A stretch of DNA of 31,003 nt from Evernia prunastri (lineage: Eukaryota > Ascomycota > Lecanoromycetes > Lecanorales > Parmeliaceae): assembly GCA_003184365.1 (NCBI GenBank), contig NKYR01000223.1:2786-33788 (forward strand), in the 5' to 3' direction. Under the pieces are notes generated by a model, which searched no databases, was not told the origin of the DNA, and was given only the letters and a program-made list of their open reading frames with translations. How positions within the stretch are numbered: the stretch's first letter is position 1; each line of letters opens with the position of its first letter. The position numbers were made by a program, and so were the translations under genes. Below, piece after piece: positions 1 to 11,103 of this stretch.

Positions 1-1
1 T

Positions 2-106
2 CATAAGCTCGAGCATGGTGTCGATAGATAATCTGAGCATGATTGCCTGCTCTCTAAACTCTTGGTGCCCATGGTCCCATTGGGGCCAGTTGGCCTTTCC
101 CGGCAT
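2..106 (-). CDS. Possible partial reading frame running off the left edge
   Basis: A minus-strand frame is open from an ATG at 106-104 to the window edge (35 codons, continuing outside). The same frame stays open upstream to about 138, where CTGCAG could be a splice acceptor with TTGACTG as branch site, so this may be an internal exon. The peptide begins MPGKANWPQWDHGH and is fairly hydrophilic. I do not recognise a family. It would be divergent to the SET gene. Confidence 0.22.
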   Translation of the reverse strand, partial: MPGKANWPQWDHGHQEFREQAIMLRLSIDTMLELM

Positions 107-412
107 GGCTACAAGGGTATGGGCGTCCTCTGCAGTCAATTGAGAGTGGCACTGGCCTTACTAAAGACTTGAATATGTATAACTACTTTCTACAGCGCAA
201 TTGTGTGATTCGAGCGTTGCGAGAAAGTTTTTCCAAAAGCGATCAATGGAGGTCAAGGTTGCGTACTAAAACGGCCGTAACCGATCCAGTTCTAGCGTGC
301 TTCCCATAAAGTGAGGTGTTTTATTGTTAACATTTCCTGGCAGACTAACGCAACTCTTAGAAGATCAAAAGAGGGCGTGATATGGACAAATTGCCCTGAC
401 AAGTGACTCCCC
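107..412. other. Intergenic stretch upstream of the SET gene
   Basis: Roughly 300 bases without a supported gene, lying between the possible left-edge frame (-) and the SET-domain gene (+). It is presumably promoter and 5' leader sequence. I see no RNA gene, repeat or convincing motif in it. Confidence 0.4.
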
Positions 413-2089
413 ATGTCAGAGGTATCCCCTCCCGGAGCTTATCATGAGCAATTCACAGCATGGGCAAAACAGCAAGGAGTTCAGATCAACGGCGTGGGGC
501 CAGCAAGCATCTCTGGGCATGGCTTGGGCGTCGTCGCGCAGCGTAGAATTGAGGTTATTAATCAGTAGCCTTCGATCGAGGATCAACAGGCTGAATTTGA
601 TAGTAGGCTGGTGAAGTTCTTTGCCAAGTGCCGGCTCCTGTGCTTTTGACCATAGATACCGTCCCGGAGGATTTCAAAAATCTGCATAATGGAATCACTG
701 TTCATGGTCTTTTGGCTTCCTTCCTTGCGTTCGGTGGCCCTGCTACATCTCGCTATTCTCCTTGGAAGAATTCATGGCCTTCAATGCAAGATTTCCAAGA
801 GTCAATGCCAATTCTTTGGCCATCTTTCATGAAGGAACCTCTTGACAATGACGGAAACCCACATTACAGTATTGAGCAGCGCGAAGGTCCGGTGTTTATT
901 CTGCCGCCCACTATGGCAGGTCGATGGGCTCACTATCAGATGCGTGAGTTCTGGAAGATCAGGGAGACGGCCCTGTTGATTCGACAGGAAAAGAAACTCA
1001 AAGCAGACTGGAGCTTTGTTTCCAACGTTTTTCCCGACCGCACTTTCGCGGAATACACCTACTACTGGCTCATTGTCAATACGCGAAGCTTCTATTTCGA
1101 AGTGTCAGGACGGAAGGCCGCACGAAATCACGACGACCGCATGGTCCTTTGTCCTTTCATTGACTACTTTAACCACAGAGATCACGGAGTGAGTATCTTG
1201 TACTGATACGTGCTTGGAAAGAAGAGTACTGAGCGATAGTGTGGTGTGGAATTCAGCGGGAAGGGCTATACGGTCACTAGCGACCGCGTCTATAGTACGA
1301 TGATTCTAAGACCGAGTATGCCAGAGAAGTTCGACTGACGGGGACTAGATATTGGCGAACAGATCTTTACGTCTTACGGGTATGCGTTTTCAGACTTGCG
1401 CCATTGAACTGTTTGCGAGACATGGTCCGGGAGTTAAAGGCTCTCAATGTCCGTTGCTTCATTGCTCGTATTTGGTGTTCTAAGGATGAAAATTGATTCT
1501 CGTACCTCATAGGAGTCATAGCAACGATTTTCTGCTCTGCGAATGTAGGTTGATAAACCCCTTCCATGGTTGAAGCCGAACTTCTACTCAGGTCATAGAT
1601 GGTTTCATCCTGGACAATAATAGATACGATAGTCTACCGCTTGATGACTTCTTCTCCGGCAAGCAAATCAATAGAAATTCAAGGAAGAGTCTCGAGAAAG
1701 CTGGGTATTGGGGGTACTCGGCTCTCGAAAAATGTAGTTCAGGTGAAGTTAATCTAATTGGTCGCAGGAATTACACTCTCGACAGCGACGGCATCTGTTT
1801 CCGAACGCAAGTGGCGATACGAAGGCAAGCGCTGAGCACCTATCACTGGAAGAAGTTTATGGCGGACGTGGGCAATGAGGACGAAAAAAGTAGGGTCGCT
1901 GCGACGATGTTACTGCAAGACCGCATCTTGCTACCCTACGAGGCAGAGGCAGAGGAGGCATTGCGCACTCTGGAGAGGATTGGCGACGCAATACCACTAT
2001 GCGCGAAGGATTTGCTGATGAGTCGATGGAAGCAGATAAGAGACATGATACAGCAGGCTTTGGTGATCCACGGTGTTCGGAGAGTATGA
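413..2089 (+). CDS. SET-domain protein-lysine methyltransferase (RuBisCO LSMT / SETD6-like)
   Basis: Model: exons 413-553, 607-1188, 1240-1294, 1349-1379, 1513-1544, 1599-1713 and 1768-2089, 425 aa. All introns are GT-AG, and all but the fourth are 51-54 bp; the fourth is 133 bp and least certain. Joining them restores a split SET domain. The N-terminal part carries GVGPASISGHGLGVVAQ (about residues 26-43, SET motif I, cofactor side). FIDYFNHRDHG near residue 235 is the NHxx motif, IFTSYGSHSNDFLL holds the catalytic-site Tyr, and CEYGFILDNN follows. The C-terminal third (NYTLDSDGICFRTQ onward) fits the RuBisCO-LSMT substrate-binding domain. The family transfers methyl groups from S-adenosylmethionine to lysines of non-histone proteins such as ribosomal or elongation proteins; the substrate here cannot be told. 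The gene converges on the ketopantoate reductase gene with 179 bp between stops. Confidence 0.88.
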
Positions 2090-2268
2090 TCAACGGAGGT
2101 GACGAGTCAGTGCGCGAGAAGGTCTTGAGCAGTGATATTGGCGCTTCCAACGTGGATACATACAATGTCCGTGCTCCAGCACAGCTGGGTTAAGCTTTCG
2201 TAGCCCAATAGAGTACACAGTCGCCTAGCAGTATATATTTGTTATGGTAGATTGGGAATACCTTTTCG

Positions 2269-3933
2269 TCAACTTCGACCCGCAAACGGCAGCACATCAG
2301 CCTTCTCCTGCGATGTGTTCTTGTTCTTCCCTTTGACCATGTGCATAAGCATGTAGTTCATGACACAATGAATTCCCTTTTCTTCGCCTCGCCTGACGAT
2401 GTACCCATTGATGTAGTCAATCTCGGTAAGCCTACCAGATCGGATATCCTGCACCATTGAGCTGTAGTTTTCGGCAGTTGTGTTGGCAATTTGAAAGACC
2501 ATCCTCTCAAGCCGCAAAGTATCGAAGCGCATGTTGACGTTAGGAACATCTTTCAGCTCCGGCAAAGATTTGATGACGAGGGATATTTCGGCAAGTAAAA
2601 GCCTGAAAACTCTTTGAAAATAGAAGTTGTACAGCAACGCCCCATTCTTACAGTCAAGAATTGCGGTCAAAGGGTTGATGATGCAGTTGACCGCGAGCTT
2701 GTCAAGCTGTTGTTGCAAAAGTTCCGTTGGGGAGAAGCCCACCGCGACAAAGACAGCTGTCCTTGTCATGGTACGCATGAGATAACGAGCAGAAGGCGAC
2801 AGCTGACTTAGGGCTTCCAGCCGCATAGATTCGCCTGTAGGCATCCGTGGCAAAACTCCTAACGCAATGGTTCCTTCGCCAGCATGGACAACGGAGAAGG
2901 GGCCTTTTGAGTAAAGACCATGGCTGACGACGCCAACGATATACGTTGGCCTATATCGTTCGTCAGGGAATAGTTTCTCGTTAACCTCCTCGACCATGCC
3001 CATGCCATTCTGTAGGAACAGTATTGAAGAGTATTGGGTAAGGCGATGAGCAACGGCCTGTATAGCCTTCACTGTCTGAGGTGCTTTCACGCAAACAATG
3101 AGATGATAGATTATCTCTTCCTGCTCAGGGATGTGAGGCTGTTCCGAGGCCGTCATGTCCTTTTCTTTGATTTGCGCTTCGTCCACCTCCTGCTCAGCAT
3201 GTGCAAACCAATCTTTGATCTCCGTTTCCGGCATCGAAGATTCTTCGGTTTCTGATAGGCTCCCATCTGAAGCAGTTCCGTTACGGAAAAGGTCCTGTTG
3301 AAGGCTGCTACTTGCCACCAGATTGCTTTCCTCAGGATTTAGCGCATTGACTTCTGGAACATTTACAGTCTCCGGAGCCATATCTTTCGTCAACGAACCC
3401 TTTTGTGACTCTGCTCCCGCCCTTTTTGGAAAAAGAATGCCCTTGTCAGAGCGGTCTGCAACTGGGATCGAGGAGGTTTCCAACAGTCGATGAACGGCCT
3501 CGGCTTCGAATCCCCGGCTTGTTTCCTTGACACCATGTGTTATAATTTCTATCGAGCAACCACTGTCTTCCCACGTGCGAAGCTGGCGGCGATGCAAGAG
3601 AAGGGTAATGGGTGGTCGACCAGGTATCCCAGCGAGCGAGTGCGCGACGAATGCTCCCAGATTTCCTGCGCCTAGGATATATATTCTCTTTGGCACCTCA
3701 TGCATTCTAGATTGAGGATATCTAGGATAAGGAATCTTGTCTTGGGCGGGAGAGTCGTCGATGCCGTCTACACTGTCTTCTTCGAGTGCTACATCTCCAA
3801 ATGCCCCCTCATGCTTTTGTCGAGACCACCAATGTTGTGACCGTGTGCAAGTCAATTGTCGTTTGAAGACCGCCCGGTCCACCCTAATGTCAGCGCATGA
3901 CCATAATGAGGATGGGTATGTTGTCTTGGCCAA
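2269..3933 (-). CDS. 2-dehydropantoate 2-reductase (ketopantoate reductase, PanE/ApbA family)
   Basis: One uninterrupted 554-aa frame. The family reduces ketopantoate to pantoate with NADPH, a step toward pantothenate and coenzyme A. The nucleotide-binding glycine motif is at residues 83-95 (RIYILGAGNLGAF). The substrate/NADPH region HLIVCVKAPQT is near 277-287 and FLQNGMGM near 306-313. The C-terminal domain has DKLAVNCIINPLTA (411-424, with the catalytic-type Lys412 and Asn416) and SSMVQDIRSGRLTEIDYING (491-510). Two features are unusual compared with the roughly 300-aa bacterial enzyme: an N-terminal extension of about 80 residues rich in Arg/Ser/Thr (possible mitochondrial targeting) and a hydrophilic, acidic insert at about 138-272 splitting the Rossmann domain. 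Met77 is an alternative start just before the Rossmann fold. The gene is divergent to LRP1. Fungal paralogues of this family are common, so the pathway assignment is by family only. Confidence 0.88.
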   Translation of the reverse strand: MAKTTYPSSLWSCADIRVDRAVFKRQLTCTRSQHWWSRQKHEGAFGDVALEEDSVDGIDDSPAQDKIPYPRYPQSRMHEVPKRIYILGAGNLGAFVAHSLAGIPGRPPITLLLHRRQLRTWEDSGCSIEIITHGVKETSRGFEAEAVHRLLETSSIPVADRSDKGILFPKRAGAESQKGSLTKDMAPETVNVPEVNALNPEESNLVASSSLQQDLFRNGTASDGSLSETEESSMPETEIKDWFAHAEQEVDEAQIKEKDMTASEQPHIPEQEEIIYHLIVCVKAPQTVKAIQAVAHRLTQYSSILFLQNGMGMVEEVNEKLFPDERYRPTYIVGVVSHGLYSKGPFSVVHAGEGTIALGVLPRMPTGESMRLEALSQLSPSARYLMRTMTRTAVFVAVGFSPTELLQQQLDKLAVNCIINPLTAILDCKNGALLYNFYFQRVFRLLLAEISLVIKSLPELKDVPNVNMRFDTLRLERMVFQIANTTAENYSSMVQDIRSGRLTEIDYINGYIVRRGEEKGIHCVMNYMLMHMVKGKNKNTSQEKADVLPFAGRS

Positions 3934-4326
3934 AGACCGTGAGAGTGGCCTCCAGTGAGCGCACTGAGACAGGTTGAGTGGTGTGACTCAATGCTGCCAG
4001 TTAGATTATCCCAGTTATCGTATCATTTTAGGTGTGCTTCCCATTGAAAGACTCCAAGACTCGGGCAGAGTATTTGGGAATGGGTTGACGAGAGATGGTA
4101 TGTACATGCATGGGCAACAAAATCGAATCGTCATTCTGAATCGGTTGGCTCGTTGAGTTGGCCCGCCTGCGCTAAGCTACTTGGAGACTAAAGTCTACCT
4201 ACACGGCGCTTAGATTCAAGCATCTAGACGCAAGCGGATTTCACATTTGATTGATCAAGAAAGTAAGTAAAGCTTTGTCCTCTACCACCCTGGGCCGAAG
4301 ACTTGTTAATTCAATGAACGATTGAT
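3934..4326. promoter_or_regulatory. Shared divergent promoter region, ketopantoate reductase / LRP1
   Basis: About 390 bases between two divergently transcribed starts, so it must hold both promoters and 5' leaders. I see no clear TATA or CCAAT box, RNA gene or transposon in it. The role is inferred from gene orientation. Confidence 0.5.
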
Positions 4327-4988
4327 ATGGAAACCGTAGACCTTGTACCGTTGATCGAATCGTTAGAGGATAATATCGATGACCTCGAAGAAGCACTGGA
4401 CCCTATACTCAAAAACGCTCTATCAGATACCGCTGGAAAGTTGCCTCTCTTGGACAAAGCGCAGCTTTATGTCCTGATCACTTATGCTATCGAGTCGACA
4501 TTGTTTTGTATGTCCTCAGGAGCCAAATTTTTCGTACGGCTAATCATTATAGCCTATCTCCGACTCAATGAAGTTAATTCTAAAGAACACCCGGTCTTTC
4601 GAGAGCTAACGCGGGTCAAACAATACTTCGAGAAGATCAACGCTGCGGAGTCAACAGGAGCCAGGCAGAATGCGACGTTGGATAAGGCAGCTGCTGGCCG
4701 CTTTATCAAACATGCACTGGTTAGCTGCAATCGCTGTGCATGGAAATTTGCAGATACTGACTTTAACCCTAGGCTGGAAACAAGAAACTTGAGATCGATC
4801 TGGTTAAGCAGAGTGAAAATACAAGGGCAGCCACACATACCAGGTTCGAAGATGGTCCCAGGAAACGCAAGTCCCGAAACGACCAGGAAAATAGTTCACG
4901 GCCGGTCTCCTCAAGTGATGACCGCGACCGCGACCCGAAGCATCGGGAATCTCACGGTGGACCAAGCTCGAAGAGGTTGAAAAGGTAA
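4327..4988 (+). CDS. LRP1: Exosome cofactor Lrp1/Rrp47 (C1D, Sas10/Utp3/C1D family)
   Basis: Model: exons 4327-4507, 4553-4719 and 4773-4988, 187 aa. Intron 1 is 45 bp, a multiple of three and without a stop, so the unspliced frame hides it; splicing restores the conserved run ESTLFSYLRLN. Intron 2 (53 bp, GTTAGC...CCCTAG) restores FIKHALAGNKK, after which the frame ends in a basic tail (SSKRLKR). The Sas10/C1D helical domain occupies about residues 5-125 with the family signature KEHPVFRELTRVKQYFEKI. Rrp47/Lrp1 binds the nuclear exosome nuclease Rrp6 and helps 3' processing of 5.8S rRNA, snoRNAs and snRNAs. The C-terminal part is rich in Arg/Ser/Asp and probably binds RNA. The gene shares a promoter region with the divergent reductase gene. 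Confidence 0.92.
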
Positions 4989-6262
4989 AGCTCTAATGAT
5001 AGAAAGGAAAGTCAAGATGGGACAGAAGCAGGGACAAAGCATGAGTTGAGTTCTAGGTTCGGGATGGCGTCAGAGAGATGCGACGAATGGCGACTCACAA
5101 GCAGAGCAGAAAAAGAAAGGGAATACTCTTAGGAGAATTCTAAAGAGCTCTTGGAGACTGAAGGACTCAGTACATGAGGGAGATATTCTACTGGTTGCTT
5201 TGATAACAAGACTTAACCTGATCAAAGATCGATTGTGAAGGTGATAAGCAGAACTCTTCGAGTTCATGCATGTCACAATTCTGACGGGACAACTTTCACA
5301 CAACGCGCAAACCACATTTTTGTACACACAACCACAACCAAATCTTCTACGGGCCCGAGGCCACCAGATGGTGACCAGCTCATAATGAGGTATATACCCA
5401 TACCCACAATGGGTGGTTTACACGACTATAGACCTCGGGTCCAATGACCCTCTGGAACGCGCCTGCAAATGCGCTCTCTTTGACGATAATCAGTCAAAGA
5501 CTCAGTTTAACAGGCCGACCTCGCCCTTCCACAAACCTATACAATTACTTTCAACACTATCGGTATTAGATTCAGTCTACTCTCGACGCGTCCGGCAATA
5601 GTACATGCCACGCACTATCAGATCTCAACCTCTTGACATCACGTCATTACAATTCTTATTCGAGCCACCGTCATATCGTAATACTCAGTTACCCCAAGAG
5701 GAGACATATTTTATACCGTCATCGATAACCTATTCAACGCACAACGCGAAACTTCATTCATCCTTCGTCTCGAGGTGCCACGGACGACTCGTCAAAGCCC
5801 GAGCTTTCCCTGTCCCAGGACTTACTGACCTCCATGATGTTCTAGGGGAGGTTTGTGGAGAGGCAGAGAAATAAAGTATTGACCGCATGTATCGCAGAGT
5901 GCAGAAGATGTATACTTGAAATTTGCGCTGGCTTAGCTTCCTCATGGTGGCAGCCACTCAATATCTGTACTCGTGCCATCCAGAAGTGAGTCTTTTGATA
6001 GAGCGAGGACACCAATAGATCTTTCCACTTAGCGGGATAAGTACATATCGACAGAATCCAACGTTCGGTAATTACCGTATTATGTTCGTCAGCAAACCGT
6101 AGCGCTTGTAAGATCGTCTCGTAAGTTCGACTAGTGCGTTTCCGAAAAACATGGATTTTGCCTTCGCGATTTTACTCAGTTTTTCTCCACTCTTTCTATG
6201 TAGACACTCTGAAATCTCACATACCATCTTCTTCAAATCATTAGAAATAAGAAATTTTGAAA
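4989..6262. other. Long intergenic region between LRP1 and MIX17
   Basis: About 1.27 kb of normal base composition. Short open frames exist on both strands (for example an 89-codon frame at 5605-5874, +), but none shows a recognisable domain, good start context plus splice continuation, or a transmembrane or signal pattern. I see no tRNA-like B box. It should contain the LRP1 3' end and the MIX17 promoter. Confidence 0.45.
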
Positions 6263-6929
6263 ATGCCTCGCTCTCGTGGAGGTAGCGGTGGCCGTGGTCG
6301 CCCTTCTGCACCCTCCAGGCCTTCTACTGCGCCAATTAAGCCTGCTGGGACGCCCGGTCAACAATCCTCAAGAGGTGCCAGCTCGGCAGCTCATCCTCCA
6401 GCCAACGCCCAGCAACCTGGTGCCCCCTCTCAGCAAGGCAAGAGTCCTGGGCTCTTCGGGCAGATGGCCAGTACAGCTGCGTAAGCTTGACTAATTCCTA
6501 TGGTTCATCTCTCATTCTCTCAGCCCCTTTTCCACTCCCAAGTAGGGTTATCGTACTATCAATACTATCATTGTGGATCATAAGTCTAATATCACGCCAG
6601 TGGTGTAGCAGTTGGCTCAAGCATCGGCCACGCCATTGGAGGGATGTTTGGGGGATCTGGCGCCCCAGCTGAGCAACAACAAGCAGACAATTCTGTGGCC
6701 AGCCAGGCCAACGAAAGCAGCTCTCAGCGCAACGCGTGGGGTCCCGGAAGCTGTGAGACAGACGCGAAGACCTTTACCAAGTGTCTGGACGAGAACCAGG
6801 GCAACATGCAGATATGTGGCTGGTATTTGGATCAACTGGTAATTGCTATCTAAGAGATCATCTGTGTCCTGGAACTGATGCTGACATATGGTACAGAAAG
6901 CTTGCCAGCAAGCCGCCAGTCAGTACTAG
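6263..6929 (+). CDS. MIX17: Mitochondrial intermembrane-space twin-Cx9C protein (Mix17 / CHCHD2-CHCHD10 family)
   Basis: Model: exons 6263-6480, 6601-6838 and 6897-6929, 162 aa. The N-terminal third is low-complexity, rich in Arg, Ser, Pro, Gly and Gln (MPRSRGGSGGRGRPSAPSRP), like the targeting segment of the family. A Gly/Ala-rich hydrophobic stretch (GVAVGSSIGHAIGGMFGG) begins exon 2. The CHCH domain is at the end, with CETDAKTFTKC and CGWYLDQLKAC giving two Cx9C motifs; intron 2 falls inside the second one and exon 3 supplies KACQQAASQY plus stop. These cysteines form disulfides through the Mia40 relay. Mix17/CHCHD2 proteins affect respiration and cristae organisation. Intron 1 (120 bp) is longer than usual here. 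ATG 6263 is chosen because it has A at -3 and begins the family's Arg-rich N terminus. Confidence 0.93.
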
Positions 6930-7737
6930 GAGAGGCGGACTAGGCAGTACTTACGTAGAACCGGAAGGATACACAGAATGTGCATTGTCGTCAGAGGAGA
7001 TGAAACCATCCTTAGGCCGCAAGTCGTCGGTGGCCCACATCTTTCAAGGTTTTCGCGGCGAGCATAGCCTTGTGTTGATTCGGGAGCGCTTCCTCAGTTC
7101 TTTATGCCAATAGTATCCAGAAACCAGCCCTATTCTATCCGTAATGGCTGAGATGCTACCATTTACATTGGCCCATATCTCCTGTTCATGAAACTTACAG
7201 CTTTAGTAAGCACTACCAGTCCACGAAGGTGTGTTATAAAGCTCCATAATGCGGTACAGGTGAATTCGATTGTCGGTCTGAAGAGGGCAATAACGAGCTC
7301 AAATTGACGGGGTTATTGAACAGTGGCCTGGCTTATCCTGGAGCTACTGCTCTCAATCCATGCAATCCATCCCCTCTATTCAATCTCACCTACTCCTTTC
7401 GCGGGATCGCGTTGTGATCCACACCCTTCATCTCCCAGTAGGCATTTCACGTTTTGCAGGATAATGCACAGTCTGCTCGCGTTGGGATCATGACATACAG
7501 AAGCACGAACCGGTCGAGCTGAAGGTTTCTTAGGTATTCGTTCAGGTTGCTTCACGAAATGAGCGTTTGGAGCCCGTTCCGCCCTACAGAAATTTTCGAA
7601 TCTCAAGGGCCTTTGTCTTAGGAATCCGTGGCTTGAGTCTCACCTATTGGGGTCTAAATGCACGATCAAGCCTACCCCTGTCGCCTCGCTAATTGCATGT
7701 ATGCCATATGCAAGCCTTCACAGGCCCATTAGCGCCG
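6930..7737. other. Intergenic region between convergent MIX17 and UBX genes
   Basis: About 800 bases holding the two 3' ends. Open frames are short and unsupported (76 codons on the minus strand at 7376-7606 is the longest outside the MIX17 tail). No repeat, tRNA or domain is recognisable. Confidence 0.45.
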
Positions 7738-9483
7738 TCATTCGTCTTTGTCACTTGAATTTCGTCGTGGTTCAAAATTCAGCTATCAAGATTAGTACCA
7801 TTCTAAGTGGATAGCTAATAGGATGCATTACCTGATTGCCGTTGTACAATTGATGAACATCGGGATCGTCTCGCTGACCTTGTAAGGTGCGAATATTGGT
7901 ACCCGATCCTGACCCTGTTGCGTCCGTTCCAGCGTTCCCTTGCTCGGGTATTTCAGCTGGCGCCGTTGCTCGGCCGAGTCCTAGGAAGGTCCCGAGGGCC
8001 CCAGTAACAATCCCAGCACCGGCAGTGACTACGTTGTATCCAGCTGAAGCCCCTTTCGAAACAATACCTTGCCCACCGTTGTAAGCAGCTGTATAGCCCT
8101 GGACGGGAACTATGACAAGAGTGGCACTAGGAGTAAGACCAAGAGACTGCAGGTCTTCCTCCTCTTCCGAAATAGACAAGGTCCGGTTCGGCATTGGCGT
8201 TAAGACTTGTTTGAACGTGTAGGGTACGTCGTCAGATTTTTCTTGGTCTATCCAGGGCCGGACATTGCCTCGTAGTGTCTGGTCAAAGGGAAACTTGCTT
8301 CGAACCGTGCTTCCGTCAAACAAACGAACTTGAAGCGCGCATTCTTTAGATCTTGTGGATTTCGAACGATTAACCTCACTCGCCAGCTGCTGATCAACGA
8401 GTCCATCAGCCCCATCTGTTCCTTCTGCCTCTGCCTTGGCAACTGCTTTACGACGCTCTTCTTTTTCCTTACGCTCAGCTTTGTCATGCTCGATTTGCTT
8501 CAGAATTCTCTCCCGTTCTAGCTTCGCTTCTTGTTGTCGTTTCCTTTGCTCTGCTGCATACGTAGCTTGTTTAGCTTTGGCCGAGTCTGGCGCGACAACC
8601 AGAGCTTCTTTTCGAGCCTCTGCTTTGGCTTTTCGCTCTGCTTTCTCGGCAACATCCTTTTCCTTTTTGTCTATCTCCAGTCTACGACGGCGATCCGCAA
8701 GTAGGTTCTGCACGGTCTGAGAGGACTGAACGCCAAGAGAAGCTGAAGGAGATGCTATGGAATGGGTTGTATTTGCGGAGACAGTGGCTGTCGATTCCCC
8801 ATTCTGGTTACGTGATGGTGGCATGTTTACGGCATCGGCTGTGTTGCGAGCTGTGGACGGAAAAGTATCAGAGTCAGAACTCAATGTAGTCGATTGTAGT
8901 GAAGCAGATGGAGAGGCGGCTGAGCCAAGGCCAGCGGTGGAATTCGATGTGTCAGCCTGATCTGAGGATGAGTGAGCTGAAGATGAACTTGTAGCAAGTG
9001 TTGAAGCCAGAGGAACAGTCTGATTTGTGGTGTTTTGTGATATGGATGGGTCTGAGTCAGGTGTTGGCGAGGGAGCTGTACGTTGAGGCTGAGATGGACT
9101 GGCGCTCAAAGCCCGTAAGACTGCAGCTTTGAATTGCCACTTTTCTTTCCCGGCTCGGAGATCAAGGACAAGCTGGCCGTTGTTTATTATAATAAAAGCG
9201 GGCACGACCGAGACAGGGTAGTACGCTGCGAGATATTGAGCTTCTTGTGATCCACCGTTGATGCGTAGTGATATCGTCTTGGCTGCCAAAGCAGTGGTAA
9301 TCTGTTCATCCTTCAAGAAATTGTCTTCCCACAAGGAGCTTTGCTCATCATCGCCTTGCTCCAGTCAGTAGATAGCCAAACAAGCAGGGTGTGGAGAGAC
9401 GCACCCTTGACAAAGCAAGCCACGGACTTGGATTGGTCCAAAGCCAGAGCGATGCCTGACTGCAAATCTCCATCGAAAAACAT
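7738..9483 (-). CDS. UBX-domain protein with N-terminal thioredoxin-like domain (UBXN4/erasin-like)
   Basis: Model on the minus strand: exons 9483-9405, 9354-7832 and 7782-7738, 548 aa. The first intron (50 bp) joins SVACFVKG to DDEQSS. The last intron (49 bp) replaces a spurious tail with QLNFEPRRN and a stop. The N-terminal ~100 residues (MFFDGDLQSGIALALDQSKS..., then PVSVVPAFIII) match the thioredoxin-like domain of UBXN4. Next come a Ser/Thr-rich linker (about 110-240), a Lys/Glu/Arg/Ala coiled coil (about 245-335) and a UBX domain (about 364-445) with LQVRLFDG and TPMPNRTLS in place of the classical FPR loop. A Gly/Ala-rich hydrophobic segment near the C terminus may be a membrane hairpin. 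UBX domains recruit the Cdc48/p97 ATPase; UBXN4 does so at the ER for protein degradation. The gene is divergent to SURF1, 172 bp apart. Confidence 0.88.
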
Positions 9484-9655
9484 AATTGTAATTGGTGGTC
9501 ACTTGGGGGTCGCAAGTGTAGCTGGCAGTGCTCTCAAGAGGATGTGTGAATCGTACGAGTGGTCCAGCTCCGGGTACTTAAAGTGAAGTCGTGGAAGAAT
9601 TGGTTATGCCGAGACGAAGGTAGTCCTATGTATGTACATACAAATTGCATCAATC

Positions 9656-10794
9656 ATGAAGACTTCACTGTTCGCTTTCCCGTTTTCGAAATCCGCAAGG
9701 TTAACGTCGATTCGGCCAGCCTTACGTCCTGGAATGTTCCCAAAGTGCAAGCAATCGTTGGCCCTCCAGCGGAGATATGCACACCCCCCTGCTGACGACC
9801 CTTACTTTCAGTCAATCGTTGACAACCCAGCTGTCCTAGTCAAGAGTGGTCAAAAGCATGGCCCAGGCCTACTAGTACTCAGTAAATATCCCAGTGGATC
9901 TTGCACCTAGTACAAAATGTAACACCACACAGTACTCATCCCAGCCATCGCATTTGGTCTCGGGACATGGCAGGTCTTTAGGCTTCAATGGAAAACAGAC
10001 TTGATTGCAAGATTTGAAGATCGCATACTCAAATCGCCCCTGCCTCTACCGCCACGCATAGATCCAGCCGCCATCAAGGACTTTGACTATCGACGAGTTG
10101 TCACGACAGGCCTTCTACGACATGATCAGGAGATGCTCATTGGACCCCGAGTGCACGATGGCGATGATGGCTATCTGGTGGTAACGCCATTACAACGCGG
10201 AGGAGATGCATCGAAAATATTGGTGAACAGAGGCTGGATTCCCAAGAGGTTTAAGCGGCAGGTGGACAGGCAGGCAGGTTTGCCCATTGGGATGGTCACT
10301 GTTGAGGGTTTACTCAGAGAACCATGGAAAAAGAATTTATTCACGCCAGACAACAAGCCTGAGCTCGGCGAATTCTACTTTCCAGATGTTGAGCAAATGG
10401 CAATGTTTACTGGTAGCGATCCGGTCTGGGTAGAAGAGACTATGGGTAAGGCCCATACGGCGGCTTGCGAAGCAGACATCTGACAAGTTTGCTAGCACCG
10501 GATCTTCTGAAAGCATATGACAGAGAGGCTGTGGGAATCCCAATAGGTCGGCCTGCTGAAGTAAATCTGAGAAATAACCACACACAGTATATTTTTACTT
10601 GGTAAGCAATGCGGCTGGGGTGTTACGTGTCATCACAATATGTGCCGAATACAATTTGGCGAGTGTGATGAGTGCTCACGCTGAACTGGCTTAGGTACGC
10701 TTTGTCGGCTGCAACAGCCATCATGTTCTGGATGCTTGTGAAAAAGCCACCTCGAGATTCAATTAGGCGAGTCCGTCAGAATAAGGAGTGGTAG
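9656..10794 (+). CDS. SHY1: Cytochrome c oxidase assembly protein SURF1/Shy1
   Basis: Model: exons 9656-9881, 9933-10445, 10496-10601 and 10695-10794, 314 aa. The first ~45 residues are Arg/Lys/Ser/Leu-rich without acids, a mitochondrial presequence, followed by ADDPYFQSIVDNP. The first transmembrane helix is formed across intron 1 (GLLVLILIPAIAFGLGTWQ), ending in the family GTWQ. The intermembrane-space domain contains WKTDLIARFEDR, VNRGWIP and YFPDVEQMA. The second transmembrane helix follows YIFTWYALSAATAIMFWMLV near the C terminus, with a basic tail. SURF1 helps insert heme and assemble Cox1 in the inner mitochondrial membrane. ATG 9656 has A at -3; an in-frame ATG at 9632 has a poorer context and would add 8 residues. 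Confidence 0.95.
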
Positions 10795-11103
10795 GGATTT
10801 CGACTTCGAAATATTCGCCCGAATGTCAAAGCAACTGCTTTCTGTGACTCTTGACATCGTGTGAACGAGCGCTCTCTGCTATTTTAAAAAAATACTGGGG
10901 GGCTCTTCCGATAGGATAAGCATGCAGGGCGCGAGATAAGCTTTGTGGTATCCATAAAATAAAAACGTGAGCTTTGTTCACGCAGAGTATGGAACGCTGG
11001 CGGTCCTGGCAAGGAAGGTGTTCAAGCAAAAGAACGCCAATATCTAGGTCTCAGTCAGAGACTGGATTTCGAAGGAGATCAGCCAGTGACTAACGTATTC
11101 TTG
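10795..11103. other. Intergenic region between convergent SURF1 and CENP-T genes
   Basis: About 310 bases of 3' flanking sequence for both genes. A short A/T run near 10885 could serve as a polyadenylation region. Nothing else is recognisable. Confidence 0.45.

Noticed and set aside
3500..3520. CTTCGAATCCCC resembling a tRNA B box
   Set aside because: It lies inside the ketopantoate reductase coding frame, and no A box or acceptor-stem pairing is visible around it.
5605..5874. 89-codon open frame between LRP1 and MIX17
   Set aside because: No recognisable domain, signal or splice continuation, and an overlapping antisense frame of similar quality exists. Kept only as intergenic.
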